The position numbers and the translations under genes were made by a program. The notes beneath the pieces are model-generated. The model was not told the DNA's origin. It did not search any database and saw only the letters and a program-made list of their open reading frames with translations. From Trileptium ribeirensis (taxonomy: Eukaryota > Nematoda > Enoplea > Enoplida > Thoracostomopsidae): DNA of 64,000 nt. The stretch covers positions 1-64,000 of the forward strand of contig JASANE010010001.1 in the NCBI GenBank assembly GCA_030248225.1. The letters run 5' to 3'. Of the stretch, positions 1-37,940 are shown one piece after another. The first letter of the stretch is position 1. Each line of letters starts with the position of its first letter.

Positions 1-605
1 AGAACCTCGTTCCTCCAATAAAGAAATATACCACATTAAAAAATTTTCCAATACTACAAGAATCTAAGCAAGCTAGCTCTTTGACAAAACAGATGAATGT
101 TTTCAATATTATCAAGCCGACTTAAATTCATTTTAGCAAAATAGATTGGCAGACTTGCAGCTAAAATTTTCAACTAAGTCTACTAAATTCGCATGATACC
201 TTACACTTACATTGCTTTATATATGTATATATATACGTATCAAACAAGAACTTATGTCAGTTAGTATACTGAAATATGTATGTATAAAAATAAAATCAGA
301 TTAACATTCTAAAAGAAACGAATTTTTGTGTATATAGCAATGCTTAAAATAAGTTATGTAGTAAAACATGGTACGGAATCATTTTCGGCACAAAAGCAGG
401 TTACTGTTCGCGAAACAAACATTTCCGTGTGTGTCAGCGGTATCGTATCATTTGTCATTTCATAGATGCCAAATCCTAGTTGTGAGTTAAAGGAGCGAAA
501 CTCGGTCTAGGCCGACCCAACTTCCAGCTACAAGAATGAACCATGTTGAACAATTTCGGTCCTTATTCACCTTTTGTCAAAAATCGAATGATTAGAATAT
601 GTATA
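1..605 (-). repeat. Dispersed repeat, inverted partner of 33475-34090
   Basis: Read on the minus strand, this segment matches 33475-34090 over about 600 bp with moderate divergence. Landmarks include CACACACGGAAATG, a stretch around AAGCATTGCTAT, GTCAAAG before GCTAGCTTG, and the end GGAGGAACGAGG/GGAGGAGTAACGAG. Similarity fades near 605 here and near 33475 there. The other end leaves the window on the left, so full length is unknown. No coding capacity is seen. Confidence 0.75.
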
Positions 606-1164
606 CTTGATCGATAGCCTTGCATTCCTTTTAAAAAAAATAATTTTTATTGCGCTCATTTCACGTTTATTTTTTTAAACATTTAGAAATCGCCCGTATC
701 TTTTCTTGTCGAGCATGTCAATACCCGATTACAGGTTGTCTGGGCCGACCTCGTATTGCGAAAGCGGGACCGACCTCGATTTTCAACGGGCCGAGACGAC
801 TCGATAGTCAACGAGCCGGGCCGACCTCGGTTCTTTAAAAATAGTGATTTTCAGATTTCGAATGAGCTATCGCGCGAGTCAATCCGCTCAGCCGAAGTTT
901 AGTTGTGTTAGTCACCCAAAAAACCCAGAAAGGACACGCCGAAATTTGCTGCATTAGTATGAGAATTCTTCGCTATGCTCGTTCCATTCATTACACTCAT
1001 AGTTGAGTTGTTGTTACATTGTATTTTTATTGTAATCACTAGATGTATATATATAACTGCATATTTATAAATTGTCTAGATCTATTATATGTTTATTTTT
1101 CACACAGTGTTGTTTAGAGCTATATATACTTCCGTAACAATTACTGAATTCTCCAAAAAGGGGA

Positions 1165-1900
1165 GGGCCGCCGTGTGTATCGTCCTCCCACAGGTTTTCC
1201 CACTTTATGCCCCCAGGTACTTTCTGTGCGGCTGAAATTTTGTTAAAGGTAATTTTTCGCTACGTTGGCTAAGATGTCCGAAATTTTTTCTTGACGGTTC
1301 AAAGCTGTTCCTAGAATTTTGTCTTGTTACAGATCCATAATTGCAGTCAGTCGTTAAATTGCACGTATTGACGTTTTCCGATGGTCCCCAGATTAACTGC
1401 GAGAACCTCCCCCAGGTATTTTCATCTTGCCGCAGTTCCAACAAGGGGACCCCCAGTTCGTGTCCAGCTATTCGTGGCTATCCACAGCCCTTCGAAAAGC
1501 GTGGGATTTCATCCATCACGAACCTCCTCAGGTATTTTCATCTTTCCGCAGTTCCAACAAGGGGACCCCAGTTCGTGTCCAGCTATTCGTGGCTATCCAC
1601 AGCCCTTCGAAAAGCGTGGGATTTCATCCACGGAAGAAATTTTAAAGCGGGGCCATGCATGTATATATATATTACGGCTTGTATATATAGTTGTACATAC
1701 AACGGCTAAGGTGATAATAAATGTTTAAACAACAATTTGCATCCAAAAACAATAAATTTTTATATATAATTTTTTTTTGGATATAGTTGAACATAAGGGT
1801 GTCGGCCGAATTGGGGATGGACATGGAGGAAAATCTCACGAACATGTGGATTTGGAAAGTGTGGAGTAGGTGTCCGCATCCTTCCACTGTGGACTAGCCG
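1165..1900. repeat. GC-rich dispersed repeat family, copy 1
   Basis: It contains GGGACCCC, TCCACAGCCCTTCGAAAAG and, near 1725-1900, an AACAATTTGC...GGCCGA...TGTGGAC-AGCC stretch. The same order reappears at about 21895-22017 plus 23078-23320, where it is split by a hAT-like insertion. Related GGTTCATGCCCCC segments lie at 17085-17170 and 20990-21341. Confidence 0.6.
1406..1638. repeat. Tandem repeat, two 117-bp units
   Basis: The units start at 1406 and 1523 with CCTCCYCCAGGTATTTTCAT-type sequence and run to GTGGGATTTCATCCA. They are nearly identical, so the duplication is recent. It lies within the GC-rich dispersed repeat. Confidence 0.9.
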
Positions 1901-1969
1901 GGTAGTTTAGAAAAGGCAGTATCTATTATTTATAGCATCTGTTATTATTTCTTAATTTCTAAATTATAG

Positions 1970-26880
<24,911 letters not shown>

Positions 26881-28189
26881 CTTCGCACTTATGTGTGGCA
26901 ACGTAACACGATGAGTTCGTCCATAGTCTCTTATAATAGTGTTACGGTAGATTCTTTTTTGTGTCCTTGTGTTAAAACATCTCACGTTACGTTCCGTTAG
27001 GGTGCTGCAAGCTACAAGTACCTATTTTCGCATTGGTACAATCGGATCGTGGCTACGGGCTATGTTGGAGTGAATGGTTGTTGTTACACTCACAATAGAA
27101 ACTAGATTTGTTTGCTTAACCTGTTTCGTGCGGGGTGACATTAGATTTGTAATTCCACACTATTGACACCTGCTGCTCATCTAAACGGCGGATTAAATAA
27201 TAGAATGCTAGTGTAACATTTATATATGGATTCGAGAACAGGGCTATTGCTGTAAAAATAATGGTTGGAAACTATATAGCAGCAAACTTCATATGTATAT
27301 ATTTATTTATATATGTGTATATTATTTCGACTCCGGGTGTAGTGCTTACGAATTCCCGGTTTTACCATGGTGACGTGTAATTGGAAGTTTACACTTTGCG
27401 CAACATTATAAATGCAGGACAGTTGAACAATCGAACTGTTTAATATGATGCAACGGTGTACTCCGCTTAAAATCCATGTACTTGAACACGACAGCTGCCG
27501 TTCACATTGTCGCAACTTCGCCACTTTATATTTGTATGGTACGTAATTGAAATTTGCTGTTAACTTTAAATGAATAATTATTGTGTATCCCTAATTGACA
27601 TGACTCCTTATATTTGTTTTCGTAATATTGTAAATTAAGTGGACTAAAAATTTTGCGCTGACCTAAAGTGTCTTGTAAATAACGTCTGACTGTGGAGTCG
27701 TATAAGTTTGTATGTATTCAACTGGATGTGGCATTAAGTTTTAAAGTTTGTAAATTTATATGTATTGAACTGGGTGTAACGTTATGTTTTATGTTTCTGC
27801 AAATGTGCATAATTTCTAAGTCTAAGATTTCCTGAGATTAGCTAAATTATGAGCTATAGAACTGGCTTTCCTGCCAAGTAAAAATCTATGGAGGGACTAA
27901 CCGACGACCCCGGCTCGTGAACTGGGGAGCTCAACTATGGGGGTGCGGCTGCTGGAACCGCGAGGCGGCAACTATAAGGGGCGCCTCCGCTTCAGATGAT
28001 TTTAATTTATACTATTTTCTTAGTGTTACTGTTTCGGCACCAACTATAAATTCAAGACGATATTTACAAAAAATATTTCAGTGAATATTTAATTGTAACA
28101 CCACTGATAGGGTTCAGAAACATGAGCCACATTTCACTTTACGCGTTTGGTCAACCGGGACAACCAAAAGGACGGACTATTGATAAGGA
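26881..28189 (+). other. GSK3 3' untranslated region and downstream flank
   Basis: No coding signal follows the stop. An ATTAAA at about 27192 could serve as a variant poly(A) signal, but I cannot fix the transcript end. A GC-rich patch at about 27900-27990 (GACCCCGGCTCG, GGGGGTGCGGCTG, GCGAGGCGGC) stands out from its AT-rich surroundings and matches no family I recognise. Confidence 0.4.
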
Positions 28190-28490
28190 TGTTCCGCCGA
28201 GGGCGCTAGGGAGAAAATTTTGTCGCAATCATTCATAACTCATCTTGCTGTGGATTGATTCCGATAAAATTTTTTTATTCAATAGCCAAAGTGGTGATAA
28301 TGTGCAGTTTAATGGATCACGAACTCCTCCGTCAACACCTTATGTTTCAAAATGACAAAACATATTTTTTTAATTTCTTTTCCAAATCTGGCCAATTGGG
28401 GTGCCAGTGTTTCGCAGTCCATATCTCGCGACGCAGGGTTCGCAATGGAGACCCTAAACGAAATGCTACAGCCTTGCTGACCACATATAG
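28190..28490 (+). repeat. Dispersed repeat, partner of 51990-52330 (opposite orientation)
   Basis: It contains GGGCGCTAGGGAGAAAATTT, CATTCATAACTCAT, and ATATCTCGCGACGCAGG. The reverse complement of 51990-52330 shows the same order: GGGCGCTAGGG, GTTCATAACTCATTTTG, ATATCTCGCGACACAGG. The two have diverged well and neither has an obvious ORF. Confidence 0.55.
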
Positions 28491-31400
28491 GCTTTTATGA
28501 AGGCTGAATACAATGATTTGAATATTTGTATACCAATGTGCATGTTTAGTGGGTGTAGGGTGAATGAAGCCTATTTCCAGAATATAATCTTTATTCGGTA
28601 CTTTGGTACATGGCATTATAAATAGTTATATTATATTATATATACATGTTTTTGGGTATGCTGAATGCAATGGATTGATTATCAAAAGACCAACTCAGAT
28701 ACTTGGTGAGTTTTCAGTTGTTTTCGATGGGTTTAAGGTCGACGAGATTTTATGTTTTTCAACGGGTTCAGGGTTACAGAGGTTTTAGGTATATGCATCA
28801 AACACAAAATGATAACGTAAAAATGAACCCACGGCTCTCTCCGTTTCACCACCGGATGGGGGATACTGGTTTGTGAGGCCTAGTGTGTCGTAAGTTAGTG
28901 GTAAATGTGGGCTGTCTAAACGTCAAAAAATTCATTTTTTAGCTTGAGTTATGTTGAATCAGTCGCTTAAATTTGGAAGCAATATTTTTGAAATTCAGTT
29001 TGTCATATTACAGGTGGTCAAGGTGATATGTACACGTGACCGTGCAAGGGGCAAAAATGTTTAAAAACTCTACTGACTTCTCCGACGTATAAGTTTGGCG
29101 TGTGCTCTGTAATGGGCGGTAAATGGGTTTTGACAAACTTCCATCTGTGCTGTTCTCTTCTGCTCGCCCTTCCATGACTGCTACATATAAGATGGTAGCT
29201 GATATAAACTAGTCATAGTGATGGACAGTCTGTAATGCATATAAAATTTGCTTACTGAGTACTTGCTCGAGTGCAGAAATGCTGCCACGGTGCTGTTCCA
29301 CTGCGAACATAATATTCGAAACAAAGTAAACCACCTTTTATTTAAACCGTACGAGCGCAGTTTCTAGGTTTTTGTTAGATTGGACATGTCCGTGTTAAGT
29401 GCGATGCGCCGCAATTCAAAGCAATCCGATCACCGTTTGTCCCTGCCAAAATTTCTATTTCCTGCCATCCTCCTGTGGCCGTTAGTCACAGAAATATATT
29501 GCCTTACAACCTTGCTGACATGCTTCGGTCCATATGGTTTAGAGATTGCTATACGATAAAAGATGTGGTCGTGCAGTGCCTCTCGAAATTATACTTTTCC
29601 TCAAATTTGTAGATTATAAATTTCAAAAGGGTCCTTTTATTTGTCATTGGAGGGAGTAATATAGGGTTATGTGGTATTGTATTTGAAGGGTGATCAGGAA
29701 GCTTTAATTTGATCGTTAGAATAATCACTGATTGAATGCTAGACACATTGGTTTTGTTTCCGCCGTCGCGATTGTCGCCGCGCCAGTTACTACCTTTAAC
29801 TACTGTGTCGTACAACTTCACAGACTTCACGGTTTTTACGACCATTTCGTGAATAATAATTTTCCAGCTTGACTTACAGTTTAACCTGAAATTTTACATA
29901 GTTTACATACATACATTAGTTACATAGGCCCGACGGCTGAACATACCCATGCCTAACGTAACCTAACTTTGAAATTATTGGTATTTGTCACGGTTGAGCG
30001 CTGCTCGCTTGTTCGTTTGAAGATAAAATTTTATTTTGAAATTTTATAATTTGGGGTTGCTCCTTAAAGCGATCGACGAATAGTGGAGATTAGTGACTAG
30101 ATATATATAAGTGACTGGCCAAAATAAGATGATGTATTATATTTTTGCGCTGTCTTCTAATATATATATCATTGACATTAAACCAAGCCTATTTCATAAG
30201 TATCGCGGTATTTTTATCTTCATTGTATTTATGTCTTTTTAAACAGAGTTGCAGAATAGCGAACACAATTATATATACTTCGATAGATTAAAGATTGTGA
30301 AATTGTTATCGGATAAAAAGGAAAAGTGGTCAGTTCAATAGTTCGTGTTGTCTTACATGAATAGCGTTAAACCGTTATGTTCAGATTTTGTTTCAGTTTG
30401 TCGATACAGTGCTTGTTCTAACTGTATAACTCGTGTTAGCTAAATTATTGTACAATGCGTACGTATTGTAGTCGTGCGCTTTGGTCTTGTTTCTACTCGC
30501 TGTGCTTAAGTGATATTTTTCTGTATATATACACGAACGGCTTTCATAGCTAACTTTTATTATGCAGTATGTGCCAATACATATGTAAAACACACGTATG
30601 AATATGGGAATTTTAAAACTATGTACCCCTATATAAACTTTGTCTGAGTCCCTGAATGTATCTCCACACGTTGAACGTATTATAGATCAACTAATCAGGT
30701 TTTTTATGAGGCAATAACCTAAATTGTTTTTAAAAAAACAAAAAATCGAGGTAACAGCAATTATTTTTACAAGCTATGCGCAATTTTGCAAGAATCCGTA
30801 GGTGGCGACGTCACTCCGCTCATTTACGGAGATCTATACAAAATTGATATTTGAAAAATTGTCTAGACGGAATTTTTGGGCTATTATTATCACTGGGTAA
30901 TTAACCTCATTCCGCATAGGTTATTGTGTTTTGCTCGAAATGTTGCAACTCTACATGTGTTGTAGGAGGCGAGACACCTCAATATTTGGAAGAAGACAAA
31001 AGCAATACACTTGAAAAAATTAGTGTAACGCATAATTATCTGGCTCGAGGAAAAGCCAGTATTCCAGCAATTATATATCACTTCCTTTCTCATTATGAGA
31101 CTTGATATTCAGGCAAATACTTGGTACCTCCGCGTAATTTGCAATCATAAATGCATTATTTTAGATACTAACAGTGGTAATTAACGCAAAGATTCATTAT
31201 TCTCCGGGTTTATTGTGATAATTTGGCATGAAATTATTGTAATATTGTATATTGGGCTGTAAGCAAGAATGAGTATAGATTGGTTTTTGGTAACCTCTGT
31301 GGTGCGATTTCCTTAAAAATATATATATAAAGGAAAGCTATTTCCTTCTGGCTCAGTCTCAATCCAAACCTATGAGATTATACGTTCTTAATAACATTTA

Positions 31401-32250
31401 TGTTCTGGCTTTCCGAAATGCCTTCCCGCTGGTACAAACGCACCATTTTGACCAAAGCTCCGCCCCTCCCCCGAAAAAGTAGAAAATTTTTTTCATGTTT
31501 TCAGAAAGTTGGCTGATCGCGGTCAACTACGTGCCCAGTACGTATAGCTAAAGAATCTGTTTTGGAATATTAGCTTGTGTCATGCAAATTTCCACATTTT
31601 GGAGCAAGAAAACGACTAAAAATTGTAAATTTCCCACCCCCAAAAATGGATTTTTCATTTTTAAATAAGTGCCTATACTTAAACTGGGGTTCTGAAGGAT
31701 GGTTGAACGAACTGAAAAATTGGCTGCAGTGCGTTAGAAGCAATTGCCCTTCTCTCCCCTCCCCCCCCCTGTTGAAAGATTTAATATTTGAAACCCGTAA
31801 TGAACAACAAAAATTCGTGAATCCCAAAATTTTTTAAAGGCCCAAATTTTTTTAACAAAACCCACCGAAAAACCTACATGGATTTTTGGAAAAATCAGTG
31901 CGTTTACTGTCGCCGCTGTGTACTGTGGTGTCCCTACAATTATTTTTACTTCCGTGTTCTTCAACAGGAATTTTGGTTTCTCTGATATTGGAATGAAATT
32001 GAGCATATATTATTCAGCTAAAACAAGTCGCCAGTGCATGTTGAATACATTAAAAGTATGTATTGCTAAACGGTGAACCAAACCGACTTGTCTATTACGT
32101 AGAAGCCATTGGCAACAGCAGCGTTTAATCTATATTGGCTCGAGGAATTGTCAGCCTAGGTCGTGGCAAAGTTGTGGACAAGAATGTTAAAATAATTGTG
32201 TTAAAATAATTGTTGATAGGCCAGTAGTAAACGTTGTCAACATAACTTTT
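28491..32250. other. Intergenic region, no gene recognised
   Basis: AT-rich sequence with ORFs of 60-98 codons and no domain in any. A C/G homopolymer-rich spot lies at about 31750-31770. Nothing here could be assigned to a gene or a known element. Confidence 0.6.
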
Positions 32251-32251
32251 A

Positions 32252-32346
32252 CTAAGAGTGAATAAGGGAAGAGCATGTCACTTCTCAGCAGCCTAATGCT
32301 ATCCCATCTTTGACGGTACGGGCGTTTTTGATCTTATCCCTGTCAT
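32252..32346. mobile_element. Foldback element, end fragment (copy 2)
   Basis: AAGAGTGAATAAGGGAAGAG, then CATGTCACTTCTCAGCAGCC and TTTGACGGTACGGGCGTTTT, parallels the left ends at 10454 and 61982. No matching right arm was found, so this looks like a solo end or a diverged copy. Confidence 0.6.
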
Positions 32347-33474
32347 TTTTGGCGGTCGAGCCTCATGCTTTTGTTCGACATTGCTGGCGGTCGTTTGCGA
32401 TCGCGGCGATCCCAGTTCATCATTCAATGGACCGGCACGCTTCGGGATGTAGCGAAACGATGGTTCCAGATCTTTGACTACAACCCTCATCCATGTTATG
32501 AAGGTACGTTCTTTTGGCCTTTTCCAACCCCTACGACTTTCGTTTTCGTTATGGAATTACGTCTTGATATTTTTCTATATCTTATGGTATATTTATGAAG
32601 TACGTTCTTTTGGCCTTTTCCATCCCACGAGTGTGTCGAGTCTATGTGGGATTCGGCAATCGCTCATACGAAAAATGTGAAGGTTGGGCCGTCGGGAGGT
32701 TCGAGCTACCCCGTAATGCTTATATCTACCTTAGATTACTCCCAACCCCAAATTAGCCAGCTGTTGAAGATACAGCGATAAATTTACTACCATTTCACTC
32801 AGATCGGCGAGTAGGTTCAGAAAATATTTATTTCGGATACATTTATGACTGATTTTTTCGGGTTTTATTGACAGTGGTAGGGGACCACACCGCCGGAACC
32901 ATCTGTCTCAATGTCACTGGTATAAAAATGTAGCCTATAAGTAAAAGTTTTGTAAAAACAGCTAAATTCTGCCGAACACTACTAGATTTAGTTGGTCAGC
33001 AGTGTCCTCGGCGTTTCGCTTTAAAATTGCTACGCTAGTTCTTCCCGCCTTATTATGTACTGAATTTGCCTATTTTGGCGGTGTTATGCATGTGTGTGTT
33101 CTATAAGATCTTTTTCACTGCGAGCCCTTGAACCAAACGAGCTTGTTATGTTATGAAGGATACCAGCAGCATTCGTATCAATTTTGGCTTAAAATGGACA
33201 CTGTTTAATCATTACTCTTGAAAAGACGATACACTAGCGATACACGTTTTGGAACAGAGGAAGATAACTTTTTTCAGCTATAACGCTTAATTGAACGAAA
33301 AATCTTTTCTTTTTAGTTTTTGGCATGCGGAACTCAACTCTACAGTAGTTCGATATTTTTTTCCATTTTTTATTTGACGCGTAATAGTAATTGTGCAGTT
33401 AGCTTTATGTGTGCTCTGCTTCCACTGTTTCCTGCCCAAATTTCACAAATCTAACACAATACCACTAATCGAAC
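32347..33474. other. Intergenic region with a short direct repeat
   Basis: TACGTTCTTTTGGCCTTTTC occurs at about 32503 and again near 32600 (about 100 bp apart). Around 32760-32880 a segment (GAAGATACAGCGATAA, GGTTCAGAAAATATTTATTT) matches the ends of the inverted element at 48165-48882. No gene recognised. Confidence 0.5.
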
Positions 33475-34090
33475 TAAGCATATTCTAATCATTCGATCTT
33501 TTGACTGAAGGAGAGGACAGACATGACTCGTCCCTGCTGTTTGAAGTGGGGGTCGGCCTAGGACGACATTCGCATCGTTAACTCACAAGTACGATTTGGC
33601 ATTTATGAAATGACCAATGCCACCATACCGCTGACACACACGGAAATGCTTGTTTCCCGAACTTTAACCTGCTTTTGTGTACCATTTTTTACTACATAAC
33701 ATATTTTAAGCATTGCTATCTACATAAAAATTTGCTTCTTTTAGAATGTTGATCAGATTTTATTTTTAAACGTAGATGTTTTAGTATCTATGCTAACTGA
33801 CAACTACTTCTTGTTTACGTATATACATGAAGCGAGGAAGTGGAGGGTATTATGTATGAAGGTGTGTAAATTTTCTAGGCTTAGTAAATTTAGTTGAAAA
33901 TTTTGTTTGCAAAGCCGCCTACATATTTTGTTAAATATAATTTTACGACAGATTGATGATATTGAAAAATGTGAGCTGTTTTGTCAAAGGGCTAGCTTGG
34001 TTAGATTCTTGTAGTCTTTGAAAAAAATTTTACGACGATATATTTCGTTATTGGAGGAGTAACGAGTTTTTAATTGAATTTGAATGTAGT
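33475..34090 (+). repeat. Dispersed repeat, inverted partner of 1-605
   Basis: This is the reverse-complement counterpart of window bases 1-605. Shared blocks include CATTCGATCTTTTG/CAAAAATCGAATG, GACACACACGGAAATG, and TTTTGTCAAAG before GCTAGCTTGG. No ORF of note. Confidence 0.75.
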
Positions 34091-37000
34091 TTGAGGAGCG
34101 AGCGTAGCGAAGAATACTCACTGGCCAGAGTGGTTAATTTCGACGGTGTCAGTTTCTGAGCTTTTTAGTAATTCGCATAACTCAACTTTCGCTGGTCGGA
34201 TGGACTTGCGCGATATCTCATTCGACAGCTTAGAATCGGAGGCAAATGTGCTCGGCCCGGGTCAAAATGGGGTGCGACGAAACACATTATCGATTGTATA
34301 TCGACAAGTAGTACAGATATCTTAACGAAATTAATCTGATTTTGAAGGGTGAAGGCTTTATAAGACTGTATATCATACTTTGCTTCACGGCTTTTTAGGA
34401 TACAGGGCTTGTGTCAAAATGGCTTCTTAAATGGGCACGTTAGACAAAAATGCACGGAGACGACAATATGTCCGCAAGCATTTGAGCTATATGGGTGTTA
34501 TATTTCTCATTTTGTAGAGCAATGCACCTCTATATAACTTCGCATAGGATGCTGCTGTCGTCATTTATGCATCAGCGTTCAATCCATCGTTTTCAATGGG
34601 CCCCATGGAACCCGAGATGCACGAAAATAGAAATATCTTCACAACTACTTGAGCTATATGGGTGTTATAGGTATTTTACAGAATAATTGACAACTCTATA
34701 TAGCTGCTGTTGTCATTAATTACGCTGCGGCGTTCGGCTCAAGATGGGGTTTTCGAAGGCTCATGAAGCGCGAAATACACATAAAAAGCAATACCGCCGC
34801 AAACGCTAGAACTATACGGGCGTTTATAATTTTGTAGATCACTTTATCAACTACGCAGATGCACATGCTCGTGAGCCTCTAAATACGCAGTATGCCGGTA
34901 CATCTCATCAACGATTAACGCAACGTGGTAATTGTAGTTCATTTTGTAAGTTGATGTTAAATATAACTGTGCACGTCTCTCTAAACATATATATGCAACA
35001 TTCAGAATTCACTATATTGTCGATAAGACATGTTGCTATTTTTCGCACTGTACAGTGAACAGGGTATAATGGTAACGCCCCATGATATCCAATGAATTGT
35101 TGAAATGTATCGGTGTGCCCTGTAAATTAGGTATATATTGTTCTGCTGTAAATATTGTGTTTGGTTTTGTGCTTAAAATTATTCATTGAATAGCTTAACA
35201 TTTCATGCGTGTTAATCTGTTGGTGGATCATTTGCAAACAGATACACCACTATATATATACTGCTCGGTTGAGTTACCCAGTTTTGGTATGCGTCCACAA
35301 TAGGTGCCATGCCACATTTTTCGATATTTCAAAAATGACGGTTTTATTTGCCGAAATTCTCAAATTTCGTAGACGCTCTTGTATCTTACTAGATGCTACG
35401 CGGAGACGGTTTGGTTTGCACTATCGATTCACATAAGCCATGGATATTTATCCTAACTCAGCAACCATTTCCAAGTAAACGTTCAACAGCGCAAAATTGC
35501 ACTAAATTTTTCAAAAGCACCCTGGTGGAGAAATTTTCTTGTGATATTTATTAAGCTTTGTATCTAATTGTGTATGTGCTGTAAATAACTCTAACCAAAC
35601 CCAAGTTATAAATAACAATAATTCAACCGGCTAGGTGCTGGTCTAAAATATGCGGCTTTGACATTACTGTTTCATGAAGGGCATATTCGGTTTATATTAT
35701 TATTATTACAGATAATTTGTTTTACTGCTACGTACCTACAAAATTTTTAACGCCTCACATGTTGGTTATAGACGATAACCTCTTAGTACGAACTGATTTT
35801 GGTCTGAAATACGGGGTTCCTTAAAGACCTACTTGCAAACCAAAGGCAAATAATTTTCCTTGTATATATATATAAATGCCATTTTATGATCGCATTCAAT
35901 GATGAAAAAATTTTGGAAAGTCCGCGGTTCTCGAGCTGCTGGTGTTGCAGTAAACACTGGATAACTTTATTCAGTAATAAATTGAAAACTACATTTTGCT
36001 AAATTTTTGTTGTTTGGTAGCCCTTATCTGCCAGTCACTGCCTGCATCGATGACAATTTTCAAGACATAGCTTGCCGTGACATAAATGCCCACGTTAGCA
36101 TTTGCCGTGAAAGTCAAAAAGCGATTGTAGTTTTATTCCTGAATTAATGTCTGCATACGCTTAGGGTTGACAGCCAACGGTAATAAGCAGATTTACCCCT
36201 CTATTGACATCATAAATATGCTTATCCCGGATGACATACGCACAAGAACATTCGGTTTCCATCGCTTTCGATTGATCACGATACTCGACAACCGCGTATA
36301 CACTAAAGCCTGACCTTATTAACATATATAATTTGTTGAACACGCTGCGGAATTCAGCATCTAACTTTCTATGAAATCTCAGTATTGAAATGGTTAGTTT
36401 TCGAATTTTACTTGCACATACCTAACAATTTATTGTATACTACGCCACAAATCTATGTACGAGGTTATATTTCCAATGTAATCTTATTATATGGGAAGTT
36501 ATTTTACTTCATATATATATATGTATACAATGATGTGTTGAATACTGAAATTGGATCTAAAAAAGCGAGGAATAACGAAAGTTAGCAGGGCAGAAATTGT
36601 GAATACCCTGATCTAGTACGGCTCTTGGTAAGACCAATGACAAACTGGATAGCAATTATATGTGTTTAGCAACGTTATAAACCGATGTTGACTATGTATA
36701 TAATTACTAGTCATTACTGTTTCTTTTTTTGTATATACTAAGTGCTATTTATTCGGCATGCATATGTTTTTTGTGTTACGTGTATATATGTAATTGTATA
36801 TCGTATGTTGCTGGTTTTGTCGTTAACAGTGCTTTTGTTAATGTTCTTTCTAGGTCCTGAAGACTTTCAAATCAACGCTGGTATGTCATGATTTTGCTAT
36901 AAGGTTATAATGGACTATGATCATGATTTGACCTTAAATGTCAGGGCTAAGTTTGCTACTGCGAACGAAACAATTAGTGGAACCACAGCGATGGTGCATT

Positions 37001-37940
37001 GTCTTTTGAGGGCAATTAACGTTTAGGGGTGTAAATGAAATGCATGCTATGTCGTTCTGGCTATACTAAGTCTAAGCTAAGGTCTCTATATGACCCATAC
37101 ACTAAAGCCAAGTAGGGGCAATTTAGCTTTTGAACACCTGCACTTTGCTGTTCTTTTTGTAACGATATAATAAATAAAGTTGTTTAATTTTGTAATGAAT
37201 AATGTACTTCTTTCGTACATTATGTGGGAATTGTTTTCCTATTGCTTTAATTTGTAACGTCGTCGCGTCATATCGCCAAGTCACGGTACAACACAAAGTA
37301 TATTTTGTGTAATGCGTTTGCATAATGTGGGCACCATGTTTGACTCGGGAAGGGTAGTGTTATCAGGTTACTTAGTATTTTGTTTTGATGCAAAATAAGA
37401 GAAAATAGTTTTGTGAACACTGTGAATTTTTGCATATATATATGGCCATTCTCAACACTAAATTTATGCTAGTTAATATTGACACTGTTCGGACTCATGA
37501 TTGTTTTATTTGTAATTTTTGAGTTTACACAGCGTGCAGTGTTACAGTTCTGTATGTATTATAGTTGTATATATCTTGCAATGTGCATATATTCACAAGT
37601 ATTCAAATCTAGTAGGTGTTTGTGCGTTCTATGCTGAAAAAATAAAATTTAGTTGTATTTATATTGTGTAGGAGCTTTATACCGTTTGAATATTCAATAG
37701 GTGTGTAATGCAGACGTTAATTCCGCATTCAGCAACTCCCTTTCCGACACCGATAATCAGAGCGTGGTGTAATGTAGTGATATTGTGTGTTGCAGGGGCG
37801 GAGCGTTTAAATTTCATCTGTCTGTGTGTATGTGATCGGCCATAACTCGGGAACGACTTGACTCATTTTCATGAGCTTGGCTCATTCAAGCCGGCTTCGT
37901 CGATTTACCTTATGTATCCCCGAGCGTCTTTGATTTGAGG
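34091..37940. other. Intergenic region, mostly featureless
   Basis: Apart from the 155-167-bp tandem repeats at 34470-34860, I see only AT-rich sequence with TA-rich microsatellites (for example 36508-36530 and 35245-35260). No ORF here has a recognisable domain. Confidence 0.6.
34470..34860. repeat. Degenerate tandem repeat, ~155-167-bp units
   Basis: TGAGCTATATGGGTGTTATA occurs at 34483 and 34650, with a diverged form (GAACTATACGGGCGTTTATA) near 34808. Each is followed by TTTGTAGA-type sequence and, in two units, GCTGYTGTCRTC. Three units can be followed. Confidence 0.7.

Larger units (their letters stand above)
1..1969. other. Intron upstream of the first visible GSK3 exon
   Basis: The first visible exon starts at an acceptor, so this stretch is intronic for the GSK3 transcript. 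No N-terminal GSK3 exon is found in it. It is filled by two repeats, annotated separately (1-605 and about 1165-1900). ORFs of 60-120 codons here only follow the tandem repeat. Confidence 0.75.

Noticed and set aside
1341..1728. Overlapping 72-122-codon ORFs near the left end
   Set aside because: They run through the 117-bp tandem repeat and reflect its open frames, not a gene.
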